Origin: Chloroflexota bacterium
GTDB lineage: Bacteria; Chloroflexota; Limnocylindria; Limnocylindrales; CSP1-4
DNA length: 64,000 nucleotides
Direction of reading: 5' to 3'
NCBI GenBank assembly: GCA_021786385.1
Contig: JAJYNJ010000027.1
Coordinates: forward strand, 84,760 to 148,759
Part shown: positions 8,811 through 18,670 of the stretch, in pieces
How positions within the stretch are numbered: the stretch's first letter is position 1
How the letters are laid out: each line of letters starts with the position of its first letter
Notes under the pieces: model-generated
Seen by the model: only the letters and a program-made list of their open reading frames with translations
Database searches by the model: none
What the model was told of the DNA's origin: nothing
Program-made: the position numbers and the translations under genes

Positions 8811-10183
8811 CGACCAGCTACCTCCACCTCAGCCGATCCGCCGGGACCGGCACGTTCCACGATGAGCAGCAGGCCCTCCTGCCCGACCACCCGCACCGGC
8901 GCCCCACGCTCCATCGCGCCACCGTCCACGCTTCGGGCGCTCCATTCCTCGCCGCCAGCGTACACCGTGCCGATCGGCGTCAACGGACGTCGAACGCTGC
9001 CCGGCATGCCCACCGGCACCGCCACGGTCCCGTCCGCCACGCTGCCGCCCAGCCCAATCGGCAGCCGCGGGCGGTGTCGCACGCGCCAGGCCGCCGCCAC
9101 GACCAGCAACATGAACGCCGCGCTGAAGCCCGCCATCGTCGCGATCACGGGCCACGCCACCCCGGCGCTCGGCTCGAAGGGACCCGGTTGCGTGTAGAGG
9201 GCACCAGCGCCAAGCACGAAACAGACGAGCCCCACGAGCGTGATCACGCCGTGGCTCGTCACCGTCACGTCCACGGCGAAGAGAACGAGCGCGATCACGA
9301 GCAGCAGCAGCCCACCGAGGTTCACCGGCAGGCTGCCGAACCCGATGAAGGCAAGGACCAGCGCGACCCCGCCGAGTGCACCGGTCACCAGGTTCGGATG
9401 GGCGAATTCGAGGATCAGCCCGTACGCCCCCAGCACGAAGAGGATGAACGCGAGGTTCGGATCCGCGAGCAGGTGCAGCAGCTGCTGCACCGGGTTCATG
9501 CCGAGCTCCTCGATCTGCGCGCCTTCGAGCGAGAGGGTGACGGTATGGGTGCCGGCCAGGAGCGGTCGGCCCGAGGCAAACGCCAGGACGTCGGGGAGTG
9601 TGGCCGCGATCCCGTCCACGGCGCCAGCACTCACCGCCTCGTTCGCCGATGACGACGTCGCGTTGCGCACGGCCGACACGGCCCATGCCACGTTGCGATG
9701 GCGGGCCTCCGCGATCGCCGTGATGTTGGCGATCGTGTCGTTCATGACCTTCTGGCCTTCGGTCCCCGTCAGATCTTGACCTCCGGCCCCCACCGGCGAG
9801 GCCGCCCCGATGTTGGTGCCGGGCGCCATCAACGCCAGCGCCCCGGCGAGCGTGATGAAGGTGCCCGCGCTGGCGGCCCTCGCGCCCTGCGGGGCGACCC
9901 ACGTGATCACTGGCACCGGCGATCCAAGGATCTCCTGGGTGATCGAGCGCATGGCGTCGAGCAAACCGCCGGGCGTATCGATCTGCAGGACGACGGCTGC
10001 CGCGCCCTCACGTTCGGCGTGCGCCAGCCCGTCGTGCACGTACCCGGCCATCACCTGGTCGACGACGCCGGTCAGCGGCATCACCACGACCAGCGGCGTC
10101 GCGGCGCGTGCCGGCCCCGCAGGGAGCAGCACCAGGCCCAGCGCCACGACCAAGAGCGCGATCGGTCGAACCACCACGCGCAT
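8807..10183 (-). CDS. long-form NfeD protein with ClpP-class serine protease domain
   Basis: VVMPLTGVVDQVMAGYVHDGLAHAEREGAAAVVLQIDTPGGLLDAM...ARAASAGTFITLAG...EGQKVMND, then multi-TM and C-terminal NfeD OB fold; 4-bp overlap with the slipin gene. An upstream ATG at 10204 is also possible. Confidence 0.92.
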   Translation of the reverse strand: MRVVVRPIALLVVALGLVLLPAGPARAATPLVVVMPLTGVVDQVMAGYVHDGLAHAEREGAAAVVLQIDTPGGLLDAMRSITQEILGSPVPVITWVAPQGARAASAGTFITLAGALALMAPGTNIGAASPVGAGGQDLTGTEGQKVMNDTIANITAIAEARHRNVAWAVSAVRNATSSSANEAVSAGAVDGIAATLPDVLAFASGRPLLAGTHTVTLSLEGAQIEELGMNPVQQLLHLLADPNLAFILFVLGAYGLILEFAHPNLVTGALGGVALVLAFIGFGSLPVNLGGLLLLVIALVLFAVDVTVTSHGVITLVGLVCFVLGAGALYTQPGPFEPSAGVAWPVIATMAGFSAAFMLLVVAAAWRVRHRPRLPIGLGGSVADGTVAVPVGMPGSVRRPLTPIGTVYAGGEEWSARSVDGGAMERGAPVRVVGQEGLLLIVERAGPGGSAEVEVAGR

Positions 10184-10254
10184 CACGCGTGCCTCCCGGT
10201 CCATCCTACGGCGCGGCCCAAGGGCCGGACGGACCGTCGGCCCCGATCCCATGC

Positions 10255-10869
10255 TCAGCGCGGCGACGCCAGCAGATGGTCCAGGAGCAGCGCGCTCCAG
10301 GTCTCCATCTGGTTGCGCACCGCCTGCGCGTCCTCCAGTGAGACAAACGCTCCGCTCAGCTTTTCGGTTTCGCGGATCGCCACCCGGCGCCCGCCGGCTT
10401 CGGCCTCGTAGACGATCCCGAGGTGCACGGCGCCGACCGGGTCGGCGTCGTCGTTGAGGAGCCCGAGGAGCCGCCATTCCGGATCGAACGAGGCGTCGAT
10501 CTCCTCGTGCCATTCGCGCCGCAGCCCTCCCTCGATCCCGTCGTCGCCGGGGTTGATGTGGCCGCCCACGCCGATCGTGTAGCGGTCGTGCAGACGCGGG
10601 TCCCCGCCCGCGCGTGTGCGGCGCATGAGGAAGATCCGGGGACCGTCACGCAGCACGAGGTACGGGATCAGCTGTTTCCAGGTCGGATCGCGTTCGGCCT
10701 CGGCCCGGGGGCGGAACGTCGCCGCTGCCAGCGCGGCCGTGAGGATCGGCGCCACACCGACAGCCAGGACCCCCCGCCACCCATCGTCGGCCCACAGGCG
10801 TGAGCGGGGCGCTCCGAGGACCTGCTCGCCGCCACGCACCGCCAGCGCCCCGACCGAGGGTCGCTTCAT
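10255..10869 (-). CDS. NUDIX-like predicted phosphoesterase (COG4112-like)
   Basis: RDGPRIFLMRRTRAGGDPRLHDRYTIGVGGHINPGDDG-IEGGLRREWHEEIDA; the longer ORF-track start lies inside tyrA. Confidence 0.8.
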   Translation of the reverse strand: MKRPSVGALAVRGGEQVLGAPRSRLWADDGWRGVLAVGVAPILTAALAAATFRPRAEAERDPTWKQLIPYLVLRDGPRIFLMRRTRAGGDPRLHDRYTIGVGGHINPGDDGIEGGLRREWHEEIDASFDPEWRLLGLLNDDADPVGAVHLGIVYEAEAGGRRVAIRETEKLSGAFVSLEDAQAVRNQMETWSALLLDHLLASPR

Positions 10870-11744
10870 CACGCGTCGCCCCGTCGCTCGAGCAGCGCGG
10901 CGCGGACTCGCTCGAACCTGGCCCGCAGCCCCTCGACCGCCGGGAGATCGGGCGACTCGGGGAGGCTGCCAAGCTCGTCGCGCCACTCGGCCAGGATCGC
11001 GGCGAAGCGTTCCAGCCACGCGAGCAACTCGTCCCGGTTGAGCGCGGCAATCCCCGCCCCCAGATCCGGATCGCCGCGTGCCACCCGCGTCGCGTCGCGC
11101 CAGCCGCCGGCGGCCAGCTCGGCCGCTGGTGCCCACACCTCGCTCGAGGTCACGGTCTCCGCGAGGGCGGCGGCCACCACCAATGGCAGGTGGCTGATCG
11201 CCGCCACGAGCCGATCGTGCTGGGCCGCGTCGAGCACGATCGGACGGGCACCACACGCCAGCGCCAGCGTGCGCACGCGCTCGACATCGTCTGGTCCTGA
11301 CCCCGCCGACGGGACCACGATCCACGGGCGCCCGGCGAACAGGTCCGCCCGCGCCGCCTCGTACCCACGCGCCTCGAGCCCGGCCATCGGATGGCCGCCC
11401 ACGTGCCGCAGGCCCGGCACGGCCTCGGCGACCCGGCCGATCCGGACCTGCGCGGAGGTGACGTCGGTGAGCGTGTGGCGGCCCGCCGCCACCAGCGGGC
11501 CGAGCCGCGCCACCAGTTCGAGGTTCGCCAGCGGGCTTGCGGCGAGCAGCACCAACTCCGCGTCGGCGACCGCCTCCTCGGCCGTCGCGGCCACCGCGTC
11601 GATGACGCCGTCGGCGAGGGCAGCGCGCGGCGCGTCCACAGAGCGGCTCCAACTGGTCACACGCCAGGTGCCCGCATCGCGGGCCGCGAGGGCGCGGGCC
11701 ACCGAGCCGCCGATCAGTCCAACGCCGATGATCGCGAGTCGCAC
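10869..11744 (-). CDS. tyrA: prephenate dehydrogenase
   Basis: MRLAIIGVGLIGGSVARAL...TDVTSAQVRI...VGGHPMAGLEARGYEAARADLFAGRPWIVVP. Confidence 0.93.
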   Translation of the reverse strand: MRLAIIGVGLIGGSVARALAARDAGTWRVTSWSRSVDAPRAALADGVIDAVAATAEEAVADAELVLLAASPLANLELVARLGPLVAAGRHTLTDVTSAQVRIGRVAEAVPGLRHVGGHPMAGLEARGYEAARADLFAGRPWIVVPSAGSGPDDVERVRTLALACGARPIVLDAAQHDRLVAAISHLPLVVAAALAETVTSSEVWAPAAELAAGGWRDATRVARGDPDLGAGIAALNRDELLAWLERFAAILAEWRDELGSLPESPDLPAVEGLRARFERVRAALLERRGDA

Positions 11745-11847
11745 GGCGGCAGTCTACCGGGCGCGCCCCTCCGCGATGGGCGGACCGAGCCGGCCCCACC
11801 CGGCAGGACGGCCGACCGCTGGCTCGCGTCGGCCGTCGGCGCGCCCC

Positions 11848-12099
11848 CTACCCCCGCCTGCGGCGGTCAGTGCCGGAGCGTCGATCTCCCTGCCGCCGCT
11901 CCAGGCCGCCCGGCGGACCCGGGTTCCACGACGGGTTTTCGCGGCGCAGCCCCTGACGTCGGTCGTGGTGGCGACGCTCATCGTGCATAAGCGCCCCGCA
12001 GCGCGGGCAGCGCCGCTCGTTGGGGAGCAGCAGCTCGCGCGGTTCCGTCGTGTAGATGCGCCGGCCACACGTCCAGCAGGCGAGGGTTGGCATGCGCAC
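11848..12099 (-). CDS. small zinc-ribbon protein with Arg-rich tail
   Basis: CWTCGR...RRCPRCGALM followed by Arg/Asp-rich ERRQGDRRSGTDRRRRG. Confidence 0.7.
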   Translation of the reverse strand: MRMPTLACWTCGRRIYTTEPRELLLPNERRCPRCGALMHDERRHHDRRQGLRRENPSWNPGPPGGLERRQGDRRSGTDRRRRG

Positions 12100-12150
12100 A
12101 CTCTCTCACAAGCGGGAATCCCACGCGACGCAGCCGCCACCGCGCCTGGT

Positions 12151-13509
12151 TCAGACCCGCGGCACCGCCGCCAGCGCCTCGCGGACGCGTTCGACCGGAT
12201 ATTCGTAGTCCTCGAGCTGGCCGGCCAGATAGCGTTCGTACGCCGACAAGTCGAAGTGCCCGTGCCCGGAAAGCCCGAACAGAATCACACGCGACTGCCC
12301 GAGCTCGCGTGCCTCGAGCGCCTCGTCGATCGCCGCACGGATCGCATGCGCCGACTCGGGCGCCGGAGCGATCCCCTCGGTGCGCGCGAACTGGACGCCG
12401 GCCTCGAACGTCGGCCGCTGGTGGACGGCACGTGCCTCGATGATCCCCTGCTCCTTCAGCAGGCTGACCAGCGGGGACATGCCGTGGTAGCGGAGGCCGC
12501 CGGCGTGGATCGGCTCGGGTACGAAGTCGTGCCCCAGCGTGTACATCTTCACCAGCGGCGTGAGCCGCGCGGTGTCGCCAAAGTCGTATTCGTAGACGCC
12601 GCGCGTGAGGCTCGGCGCCGCTTCGGGTTCCACGGCGACCACGCGGTACGACGCCTCGCCGCGCAACTTCTGCCCCACGAACGGGAAGGTCAGGCCGGCG
12701 AAGTTCGAGCCGCCGCCGGCGCATGCGATGATCACGTCCGGCCGTTCGCCCGCCATCTCCATCTGCTCGATCGCCTCGAGCCCGATGACGGTCTGGTGGA
12801 GCAGGACATGGTTCAGCACCGAGCCCAAGGAGTACTTCGTGTCGTCGCGGCCGGCGGCATCCTCGACCGCCTCGCTGATCGCGATCCCGAGGGACCCAGG
12901 GCTGTCGGGATGCTCCGCGAGCACCTGCCGACCGTAGCCCGTCGTGGGGCTCGGGCTGGGCACCACCTGGGCGCCGTACAGCTCCATCAGGTTGCGCCGG
13001 TACGGCTTCTGGTCGTAGCTGGCGCGCACCATGTAGACCTTGACCTCGAGTCCGAAGAGCGCCCCGGCGAACGCGAGCGCGCTTCCCCACTGGCCGGCGC
13101 CGGTCTCCGTCGCCAGGCGCCGCACGCCCTCCTCGCGGTTGTAGAAGGCCTGCGCGATCGCTGTGTTCGGCTTGTGGCTGCCAGCGGGGCTGGTCCCTTC
13201 GTACTTGTAGTAGATGTGTGCCGGCGTACCGAGGGCACGCTCGAGGCGGTGGGCACGGTAGAGCGGCGCGGGGCGGTAGAGCCGGTACGCGTCGCGCACC
13301 GGCTCCGGGATCTCGATCTCGCGCTCGGCGCTCACCTCTTGGCCGATCAACGCCATCGGGAAGAGCGGCGCGAGATCAGCCGGGCCGATCGGCTGGCGGG
13401 TCCCCGGGTGGAGCACCGGGGCTGGCGGGACCGGGAGGTCGGGGACGATGTTGTACCAGGCGCGCGGAATGCGCGATTCGTCGAGCAGGAACTTGGTCTG
13501 GGCGCTCAT
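12151..13509 (-). CDS. trpB2: tryptophan synthase beta-like (TrpB2 type)
   Basis: [94 protein letters not shown]: long TrpB2-type with the Lys-PLP motif SHKxN. Confidence 0.95.
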   Translation of the reverse strand: MSAQTKFLLDESRIPRAWYNIVPDLPVPPAPVLHPGTRQPIGPADLAPLFPMALIGQEVSAEREIEIPEPVRDAYRLYRPAPLYRAHRLERALGTPAHIYYKYEGTSPAGSHKPNTAIAQAFYNREEGVRRLATETGAGQWGSALAFAGALFGLEVKVYMVRASYDQKPYRRNLMELYGAQVVPSPSPTTGYGRQVLAEHPDSPGSLGIAISEAVEDAAGRDDTKYSLGSVLNHVLLHQTVIGLEAIEQMEMAGERPDVIIACAGGGSNFAGLTFPFVGQKLRGEASYRVVAVEPEAAPSLTRGVYEYDFGDTARLTPLVKMYTLGHDFVPEPIHAGGLRYHGMSPLVSLLKEQGIIEARAVHQRPTFEAGVQFARTEGIAPAPESAHAIRAAIDEALEARELGQSRVILFGLSGHGHFDLSAYERYLAGQLEDYEYPVERVREALAAVPRV

Positions 13510-13556
13510 CGCGGGTGCACCTCTCGCTGTGGGCCGTGTGGCCTCGAAGATGGAAC

Positions 13557-13582
13557 GACCCCGTCCCGCGAGGGACGAGGTC
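13557..13582 (-). terminator. 11-bp hairpin downstream of the T-box motif (candidate terminator; weak U-tract)
   Basis: Minus strand GACCTCGTCCC-TCGC-GGGACGGGGTC followed by GTTCCATCTT. Confidence 0.5.
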
Positions 13583-13831
13583 GAGACCTCGTGGTGCCAC
13601 CCTGCATTCCGGCCGTATGAGGGCCGCTCATTCCGCGGTCCGGGTACCCTGGGCTCCGAACCTGCCCTGCGCTAACGGGGGGCCTCCGGCCCGGGCTACT
13701 GCGCAACCATGGCTGCGCTTCACGCGGGCGTCTCGCGGGTCCATTCCCCGTCCCGCTGCCGGCACCGGCTCCCACCCTCCCGGCTCGCTGCTGCCCGCGG
13801 TTGACGAGTACTCTTCCCGGTCAACGACTGG
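13557..13831 (-). promoter_or_regulatory. T-box riboswitch, predicted tRNA-Trp specific, upstream of trpB2
   Basis: Minus strand: AAGAGTA (AGTA box) and GAA-TGG-A flanked by CGGG/CCCG (specifier loop; TGG at 13741-13743); Stem I distal-loop-like GGGAGGGTGGGAGCCGGTGC; T-box AGGGTGGCACC at 13593-13603; downstream hairpin. Confidence 0.88.
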
Positions 13832-13838
13832 TCGGCCG

Positions 13839-13867
13839 AATCTACCGGCGCGCGGCGCGGATCGCAA
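13839..13867 (-). promoter_or_regulatory. predicted sigma70-type promoter of the T-box leader
   Basis: Minus strand TTGCGA (13867-13862), 17-nt spacer, TAGATT (13844-13839); TSS expected near 13831. Confidence 0.55.
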
Positions 13868-13956
13868 GTCCGTGTCCGCGTCCGGTCCTGGTCTTCCGGC
13901 CATCCGCGGCCCGAGTCCGCACCGAAGCCTGGGTGGCGTGGCGGCGCCGCTCCCCT

Positions 13957-14586
13957 TCAGCCCGTCAACGGCACATCGAGCAGCGGCGTGTGGGTCGCAC
14001 CCGCGCTCCCGAGCACGCTGCGGTAGAGCACCAGCCGATCGGCGGTCCAGGCGAGCACGCCCCCCGCCGGCGGCACCGGACGGGCGCCCAGCCCGACCGA
14101 GACGTGCGCTCCCGACCGATCGCGTTGCCGCGCCGCCGCGATCGCCGCGGCCACGGCGGCCACCAGCTCGTCCGGGGCCTCGCGCGCGATCGTGAGGTGC
14201 ACGCGGAACGGCTCCTGCGCGGCCTGCCCGGGGGCCAGCAGCGCGGCCAACCCGGCGGCCAGCGCCGCGAGCTCAGCCTCGCCGCGCGCCAGACTCACCC
14301 AGGCCACGCGCCCGCCGCGCCGCCGCTCGAACGCCCCGGCCTCACCCAGCTCGACCGGAAACGGGCCCCGAGACGCCGCCGTTCTCCGCACCGCCGTCTC
14401 GATCGCCGGCAGCGCCGCGAGTGGCGTGTCGCCCAGGAAGCGGACCGTCAGGTGCCACGTCTCCGGGGCCTGCCACCGCCCGCCGCGCACGCGACGCCGC
14501 ACGGGCTCGAGGATATCGGCGAGCGTTGCGCGCACCCCGTCCGGGACAGGGACCGCGACGAAGAGCCGCCACGCCGCGCCGCCCAT
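13957..14586 (-). CDS. thpR: RNA 2',3'-cyclic phosphodiesterase (2H / LigT family)
   Basis: WRLFVAVPVPDGVR...TWHLTVRFLGDTP...FRVHLTIARE: two HxTx motifs. Confidence 0.93.
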   Translation of the reverse strand: MGGAAWRLFVAVPVPDGVRATLADILEPVRRRVRGGRWQAPETWHLTVRFLGDTPLAALPAIETAVRRTAASRGPFPVELGEAGAFERRRGGRVAWVSLARGEAELAALAAGLAALLAPGQAAQEPFRVHLTIAREAPDELVAAVAAAIAAARQRDRSGAHVSVGLGARPVPPAGGVLAWTADRLVLYRSVLGSAGATHTPLLDVPLTG

Positions 14587-14592
14587 CAGTGC

Positions 14593-15399
14593 TCAGCCGG
14601 CCACCGACGTGCGGGCCAGTCGCGCGTCGACGCCCACCAGGGTCAGGAGCCCATACAGGTCGGGCACCACAGGTACATCGGGCCGACCGGGCAGACCGCC
14701 CGCGTGGCGGCCTGTCCGGTCGAGCAGCACCGGCCGGATGCCGACCGTGGTCGCACCGGCCACATCGGCATCGGGGCTGTCCCCGACGTGCACGGCCTCT
14801 TCCGGCCGCACCCCCGTCAGCTCGAGGGCGTGGGCGAAGATCTGCCGCTGCGGCTTCACGTAGCCGACGCGCGCCGAGGCGATGACGGCCTCGAAGTGCT
14901 GGGCCAAGTCGAGGTCGTGCAGCAGCTCGGGCAGCGCCCAGACCCAGTTGCTGATCACCGCGCGTCGGATCCCCGCCGCGGCCAGCGTCTCGAGCGCCGG
15001 ATGCACGTCCGGGAACACGTGCCACGCCGCGCGCCGTTCGAAGAAGCGGGCCAGGTGGCGATAGAAGTCGTCCGGGAGGTCGTGGTACCCGAGGAGCGCC
15101 ATCGCCCGCACGTCGAAGCGCTTGATGCGCTGGTACGAGCCTTCGGGCGTCGCCTCGAACGGGCCGGGCGCGTCCCACAGCCCTTCGCCCAGCGCCTGGG
15201 CGAAGGCAGTGGCGAGGGCTTGCGGATCGACGTCCAGGCCCCACGACCGTGCCGCAGCGAGGTAGGCGCCGGTCCACGACGGGTCGACGCGCACGAGGGT
15301 GTCGCCGATATCGAAAAAGACCAGCCTCGGAGGGGGTTGGATCCGCGGCCAGGGCACGGGTCTCCGGCCTTCGCTCGAGCGGGAATCGCGGTCGGTCAT
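14593..15399 (-). CDS. HAD-superfamily hydrolase
   Basis: PRLVFFDIGDTLVRVD...RRAVISNWVW...YVKPQRQIFAHAL...AVHVGDSPDADVAGA. Confidence 0.9.
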   Translation of the reverse strand: MTDRDSRSSEGRRPVPWPRIQPPPRLVFFDIGDTLVRVDPSWTGAYLAAARSWGLDVDPQALATAFAQALGEGLWDAPGPFEATPEGSYQRIKRFDVRAMALLGYHDLPDDFYRHLARFFERRAAWHVFPDVHPALETLAAAGIRRAVISNWVWALPELLHDLDLAQHFEAVIASARVGYVKPQRQIFAHALELTGVRPEEAVHVGDSPDADVAGATTVGIRPVLLDRTGRHAGGLPGRPDVPVVPDLYGLLTLVGVDARLARTSVAG

Positions 15400-15938
15400 G
15401 CCCCCGCGAGCGGCGATCGGCCAGCCTGCGCCGCCTGCTCGCGCTCCCAGCGAGCCCGGTCGGCCCGCAGCGTCTCCAGCGCCTCGTCTCGGCTGCGCCA
15501 GCCCAGCACCTCGACCGCCTTGTCTTCCAGCAGCTTGTAGGTCTCGAAGAAGTGTTCGATCTCCACCAGACGATGCGGCGAAACGTCGTCGAGCGACTGG
15601 ACGTGGGCGTAGAGCGGATCGCCCAGCGCCACGCTCAACACCTTGAAGTCGTCGCCGTGCTCGTCGCGCATCGCCAGACCGCCCACCGGCCGTGTCCAGA
15701 CCCGGCAGCCGGTGAAGGTGGGTTGCGCGATCAGCAACATCACATCGGTGTGGTCGCCGTCGTCGGCCCGCGTCCCTTCGATGAAGCCGTAGTCGAAGTT
15801 GTAGTAGACGGCCGAGCTCAGCACCCGGTCGAGCCGGAACACCCCGCGGTCTTCATCGAACTCGTACTTGTTGCGGCTCCCGGCCGGGATCTCGACCACG
15901 GCCTCGAGCACGTCCGGGAAGCGTTCCTGCAGGTCCAT
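15396..15938 (-). CDS. ppa: inorganic pyrophosphatase (family I)
   Basis: VVEIPAGSRNKYEFDED...YNFDYGFIEGTRADDGDHTDVMLLIAQPTFTGCRVWTRPVGGLAMRDEHGDDFKVLSV. Confidence 0.95.
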   Translation of the reverse strand: MDLQERFPDVLEAVVEIPAGSRNKYEFDEDRGVFRLDRVLSSAVYYNFDYGFIEGTRADDGDHTDVMLLIAQPTFTGCRVWTRPVGGLAMRDEHGDDFKVLSVALGDPLYAHVQSLDDVSPHRLVEIEHFFETYKLLEDKAVEVLGWRSRDEALETLRADRARWEREQAAQAGRSPLAGA

Positions 15939-15942
15939 CGTG

Positions 15943-17091
15943 TCAGTCGTTGTAGAGGCGCTCTTCGATCAGCTTCTCCTGCACCGCGCGCCCGTCGGGA
16001 TCGAAACAGGAGTACTCGAAGTGCTTCTCGAACTCGAGGTCCACGTTGTCCTTGCCGCCGCGGTTCTTCTCGACCGACGCCACGATCCAGTCGCGGAAGC
16101 GTTGAGCCTGATACGGGTTGAACTCGATGTTGACCTTGGCCACGATGTGGTACTTCTCGTTCAGGATCAGGATGATGTCGGCCTCATAGTTGATGGCCGA
16201 CGATCCGCGCAGATGGTGGTTGCGCAGGCGGGACGCTTTCAGCCCCTCCTTGTCGGCGGCCACGATCGCGACCAGCGGGACCTCCTCGGTCAACGCCACG
16301 TCCTTGAGCCCGTTGACCACGTACGTGACCTTCTCGGTCTCGGTGGGCGGCTCGGGGATCACGGGGACCTTCTGCAGGTAGTCGACGAAGACGACGAGCG
16401 GCCGGTCGCCGGAGAGCGCGCGGTGCCGCTGCACGAGCCGTCGGATGTTGTCCACCGTCGATGCGGTCTGCGACCCGCGCAGCAGGTACAGCCCATCGCC
16501 GTAGCGGGCGATGCGGTCGAGCGCCGGGCGCAGCCGGGGGTTCGAGACGAGCTGCTGGCCGGCCTCGCCCTCGGCCATCCAGCTACCGAGGATCTCGCGG
16601 CGGACATCCTGGATCCTGATGGCGCCCGTCGTCTGCGGCAGGTGCACGAGCGCCGACTCCAGGGCGATGAGGCGGTTCAGCAGGTACTCTTCGTCGTGCT
16701 CGAAACAGAGGTAGAGCACGTTGGCCAGCCCGCCCGAGGCGATGTTGCGGGCCATCTGGAGCGCCATCGTGGTCTTGCCGGTGCCCTGCGCGCCACCGAG
16801 CAGCAGCATCTCGCCGGGGCGGATCCCTCCGCCGATCGTCTTGTCGAGCGGGGTGAACCCGAGCGGGACGGGCTGGTACCGCGCGACGTCCCCGCTGGCG
16901 ATCCGCTCGTTGAGCCTCCCGAGAATGTCCAAGGCCGACCGGGGACGCATCGACCCGCCGTCGGCCTCGAGGCCCCAGGGTTCTGGCGTCGCGCCGCCGT
17001 CGTCGGAAGGTTCCGGCGCGCCGGACGCGCCCGTCGGCTCTGCAGTCGTCTCCACCAGGTCCTCACCTCTGGGCGAACTTGGCCGGATCAT
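15943..17091 (-). CDS. stand-alone DnaB-helicase C-terminal (RecA-like) domain ATPase
   Basis: PLGFTPLDKTIGGGIRPGEMLLLGGAQGTGKTTMALQMARNIA...PLVVFVDYLQKV...LRGSSAINYEADIILILNEK; lacks a DnaB N-terminal domain. Confidence 0.88.
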   Translation of the reverse strand: MIRPSSPRGEDLVETTAEPTGASGAPEPSDDGGATPEPWGLEADGGSMRPRSALDILGRLNERIASGDVARYQPVPLGFTPLDKTIGGGIRPGEMLLLGGAQGTGKTTMALQMARNIASGGLANVLYLCFEHDEEYLLNRLIALESALVHLPQTTGAIRIQDVRREILGSWMAEGEAGQQLVSNPRLRPALDRIARYGDGLYLLRGSQTASTVDNIRRLVQRHRALSGDRPLVVFVDYLQKVPVIPEPPTETEKVTYVVNGLKDVALTEEVPLVAIVAADKEGLKASRLRNHHLRGSSAINYEADIILILNEKYHIVAKVNIEFNPYQAQRFRDWIVASVEKNRGGKDNVDLEFEKHFEYSCFDPDGRAVQEKLIEERLYND

Positions 17092-17124
17092 AGCATCGGG
17101 CCGGGAGCCCCCCGTCGCCAGCCT

Positions 17125-18513
17125 TCAGCGCAGCGGCGTCGACGCGAGCGCGGCCCAGTAGCGGACGATCGTGCGGATGCCGCCCTCGTAGTTGTCGAGC
17201 CGCATCGACTCGTTCGGCGCGTGGGCCTGATCGTCAGGGGGCGTGAAGCCCAGCAGCACGACCGGCAACCCCAGGATCGACTCGAACGACGCGGCCACCG
17301 GCACCGACCCACCCTCCCGGACATAGACGGGATCGCGGCCGAACACCTCGCGGAGCGCAGCGGCGGCGGCGCGGGTCGCCGGATGGTCGATCGGCGTCAG
17401 CGACGGGCGCCCCGTGTTGATGAGCTGCAGATCGACTCGCACGCCCCTGGGTGCCAGCGCAAGCACCCGCTCGCGCACCAGGTGGAAGACACGGTCCGGG
17501 TCCTGGTCCGGCACGAGCCGGCAGCTGATCTTGGCGTGGGCGTGCGCGGGGATGATCGTCTTTGCCCCCTCCCCCTGGAACCCGCCCCAAAGCCCGTTCA
17601 CATCGAGGGTGGGGCGCGCGCCGCGCCGTTCGAGCGTCGTGTAGCCCGCCTCGCCCCACAGCGCCGTGACGCCGATCGACGCCATGTACGCCGCTTCATC
17701 GAACGGCAGCCGCGCCAGCTCCTCACGGTCCCCCTGGCTGAGGGGACGCACGTCGTCGTAGAAGCCGGGCACGTTGACGTGGCCCTCGGCGTCGTGCAGC
17801 GCGGCGATGATCTCGGCCAGCACGGTCGCCGGGTTGCGGACGGTGCCGCCGTAGCCGCCCGAGTGCAGATCGAGGCGCGGCCCCAGGACGTCGAGTTGAG
17901 CGTACATCATGCCGCGCAACCCGACCGTGATGGCCGGCACGTTGCCGTCGAAGAACCCCGTGTCGCTGATCACCGCGAGGTCGGCGCTCAGCCGCCCCCG
18001 GTTCTCCGCCAGCCAGCGATCGAGGTGCTCCGAGCCGGATTCCTCCTCGCCCTCGAACACGTAGCGCAGATTGATCGGCAACCGACCGCGCACGCCCAGC
18101 CACGCCGCAGCCGCCTGCACGTGCAGGTGGACCTGGCCCTTGTCGTCGGAGGCTCCGCGCGCGTAGATGCGCCCGTCCTCGACCCGCGGATCGAAGGGCG
18201 GCTTCACCCAGAGCTCCAGCGGATCGACCGGCTGCACGTCGTAGTGGCCGTAGACGAGGACCGTCGGCGCCCCCGGCGCGTGCAGCCAGTCGGCGTACAC
18301 GACCGGGTGACCCTCGGTCGCGGCGACCTCCACGTGCTCCAGCCCGGCGCCCCGCAGGCGATCGGCCAAGAACTCCGCGGCGCGTTGGCAATCGGCCGCG
18401 TGCTCCGGGAGCGTCGAGATGCTCGGGATCCGCAGGAACTCGATGTACTCCGCGAGACGCGCGTCGCGGGTCTCGTCCAGACGCGCCTCGAGGTCGGCGA
18501 ACTGCTCTGTCAT
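17125..18513 (-). CDS. M20 family dipeptidase
   Basis: APTVLVYGHYDVQPVDPLELWVKPPFDPRVEDGRIYARGASDDKGQ...FEGEEESGSEHL: M20 metal-binding motifs; internal ATG chosen. Confidence 0.93.
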   Translation of the reverse strand: MTEQFADLEARLDETRDARLAEYIEFLRIPSISTLPEHAADCQRAAEFLADRLRGAGLEHVEVAATEGHPVVYADWLHAPGAPTVLVYGHYDVQPVDPLELWVKPPFDPRVEDGRIYARGASDDKGQVHLHVQAAAAWLGVRGRLPINLRYVFEGEEESGSEHLDRWLAENRGRLSADLAVISDTGFFDGNVPAITVGLRGMMYAQLDVLGPRLDLHSGGYGGTVRNPATVLAEIIAALHDAEGHVNVPGFYDDVRPLSQGDREELARLPFDEAAYMASIGVTALWGEAGYTTLERRGARPTLDVNGLWGGFQGEGAKTIIPAHAHAKISCRLVPDQDPDRVFHLVRERVLALAPRGVRVDLQLINTGRPSLTPIDHPATRAAAAALREVFGRDPVYVREGGSVPVAASFESILGLPVVLLGFTPPDDQAHAPNESMRLDNYEGGIRTIVRYWAALASTPLR

Positions 18514-18538
18514 GCCGCGCGCTCCCTCCCGTACGTGC

Positions 18539-18563
18539 CGAGGCGGGCCCTCGGCCCGCCTCG
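18539..18563. terminator. strong intergenic hairpin (11-bp stem, 3-nt loop) between ftsH and the M20 dipeptidase gene
   Basis: cgaggcgggcc-ctc-ggcccgcctcg, then gtttctcg on the + strand. Confidence 0.5.
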
Positions 18564-18670
18564 TTTCTCGACCCTCTTGCCTCGGCGTCCCCCGACCGGC
18601 GTCCGACCGAAGGCTCATCTTGCGTGGCCCGCGCGCACCGGCGACACCGGCACGCTGGGTGCCTGCCGCG

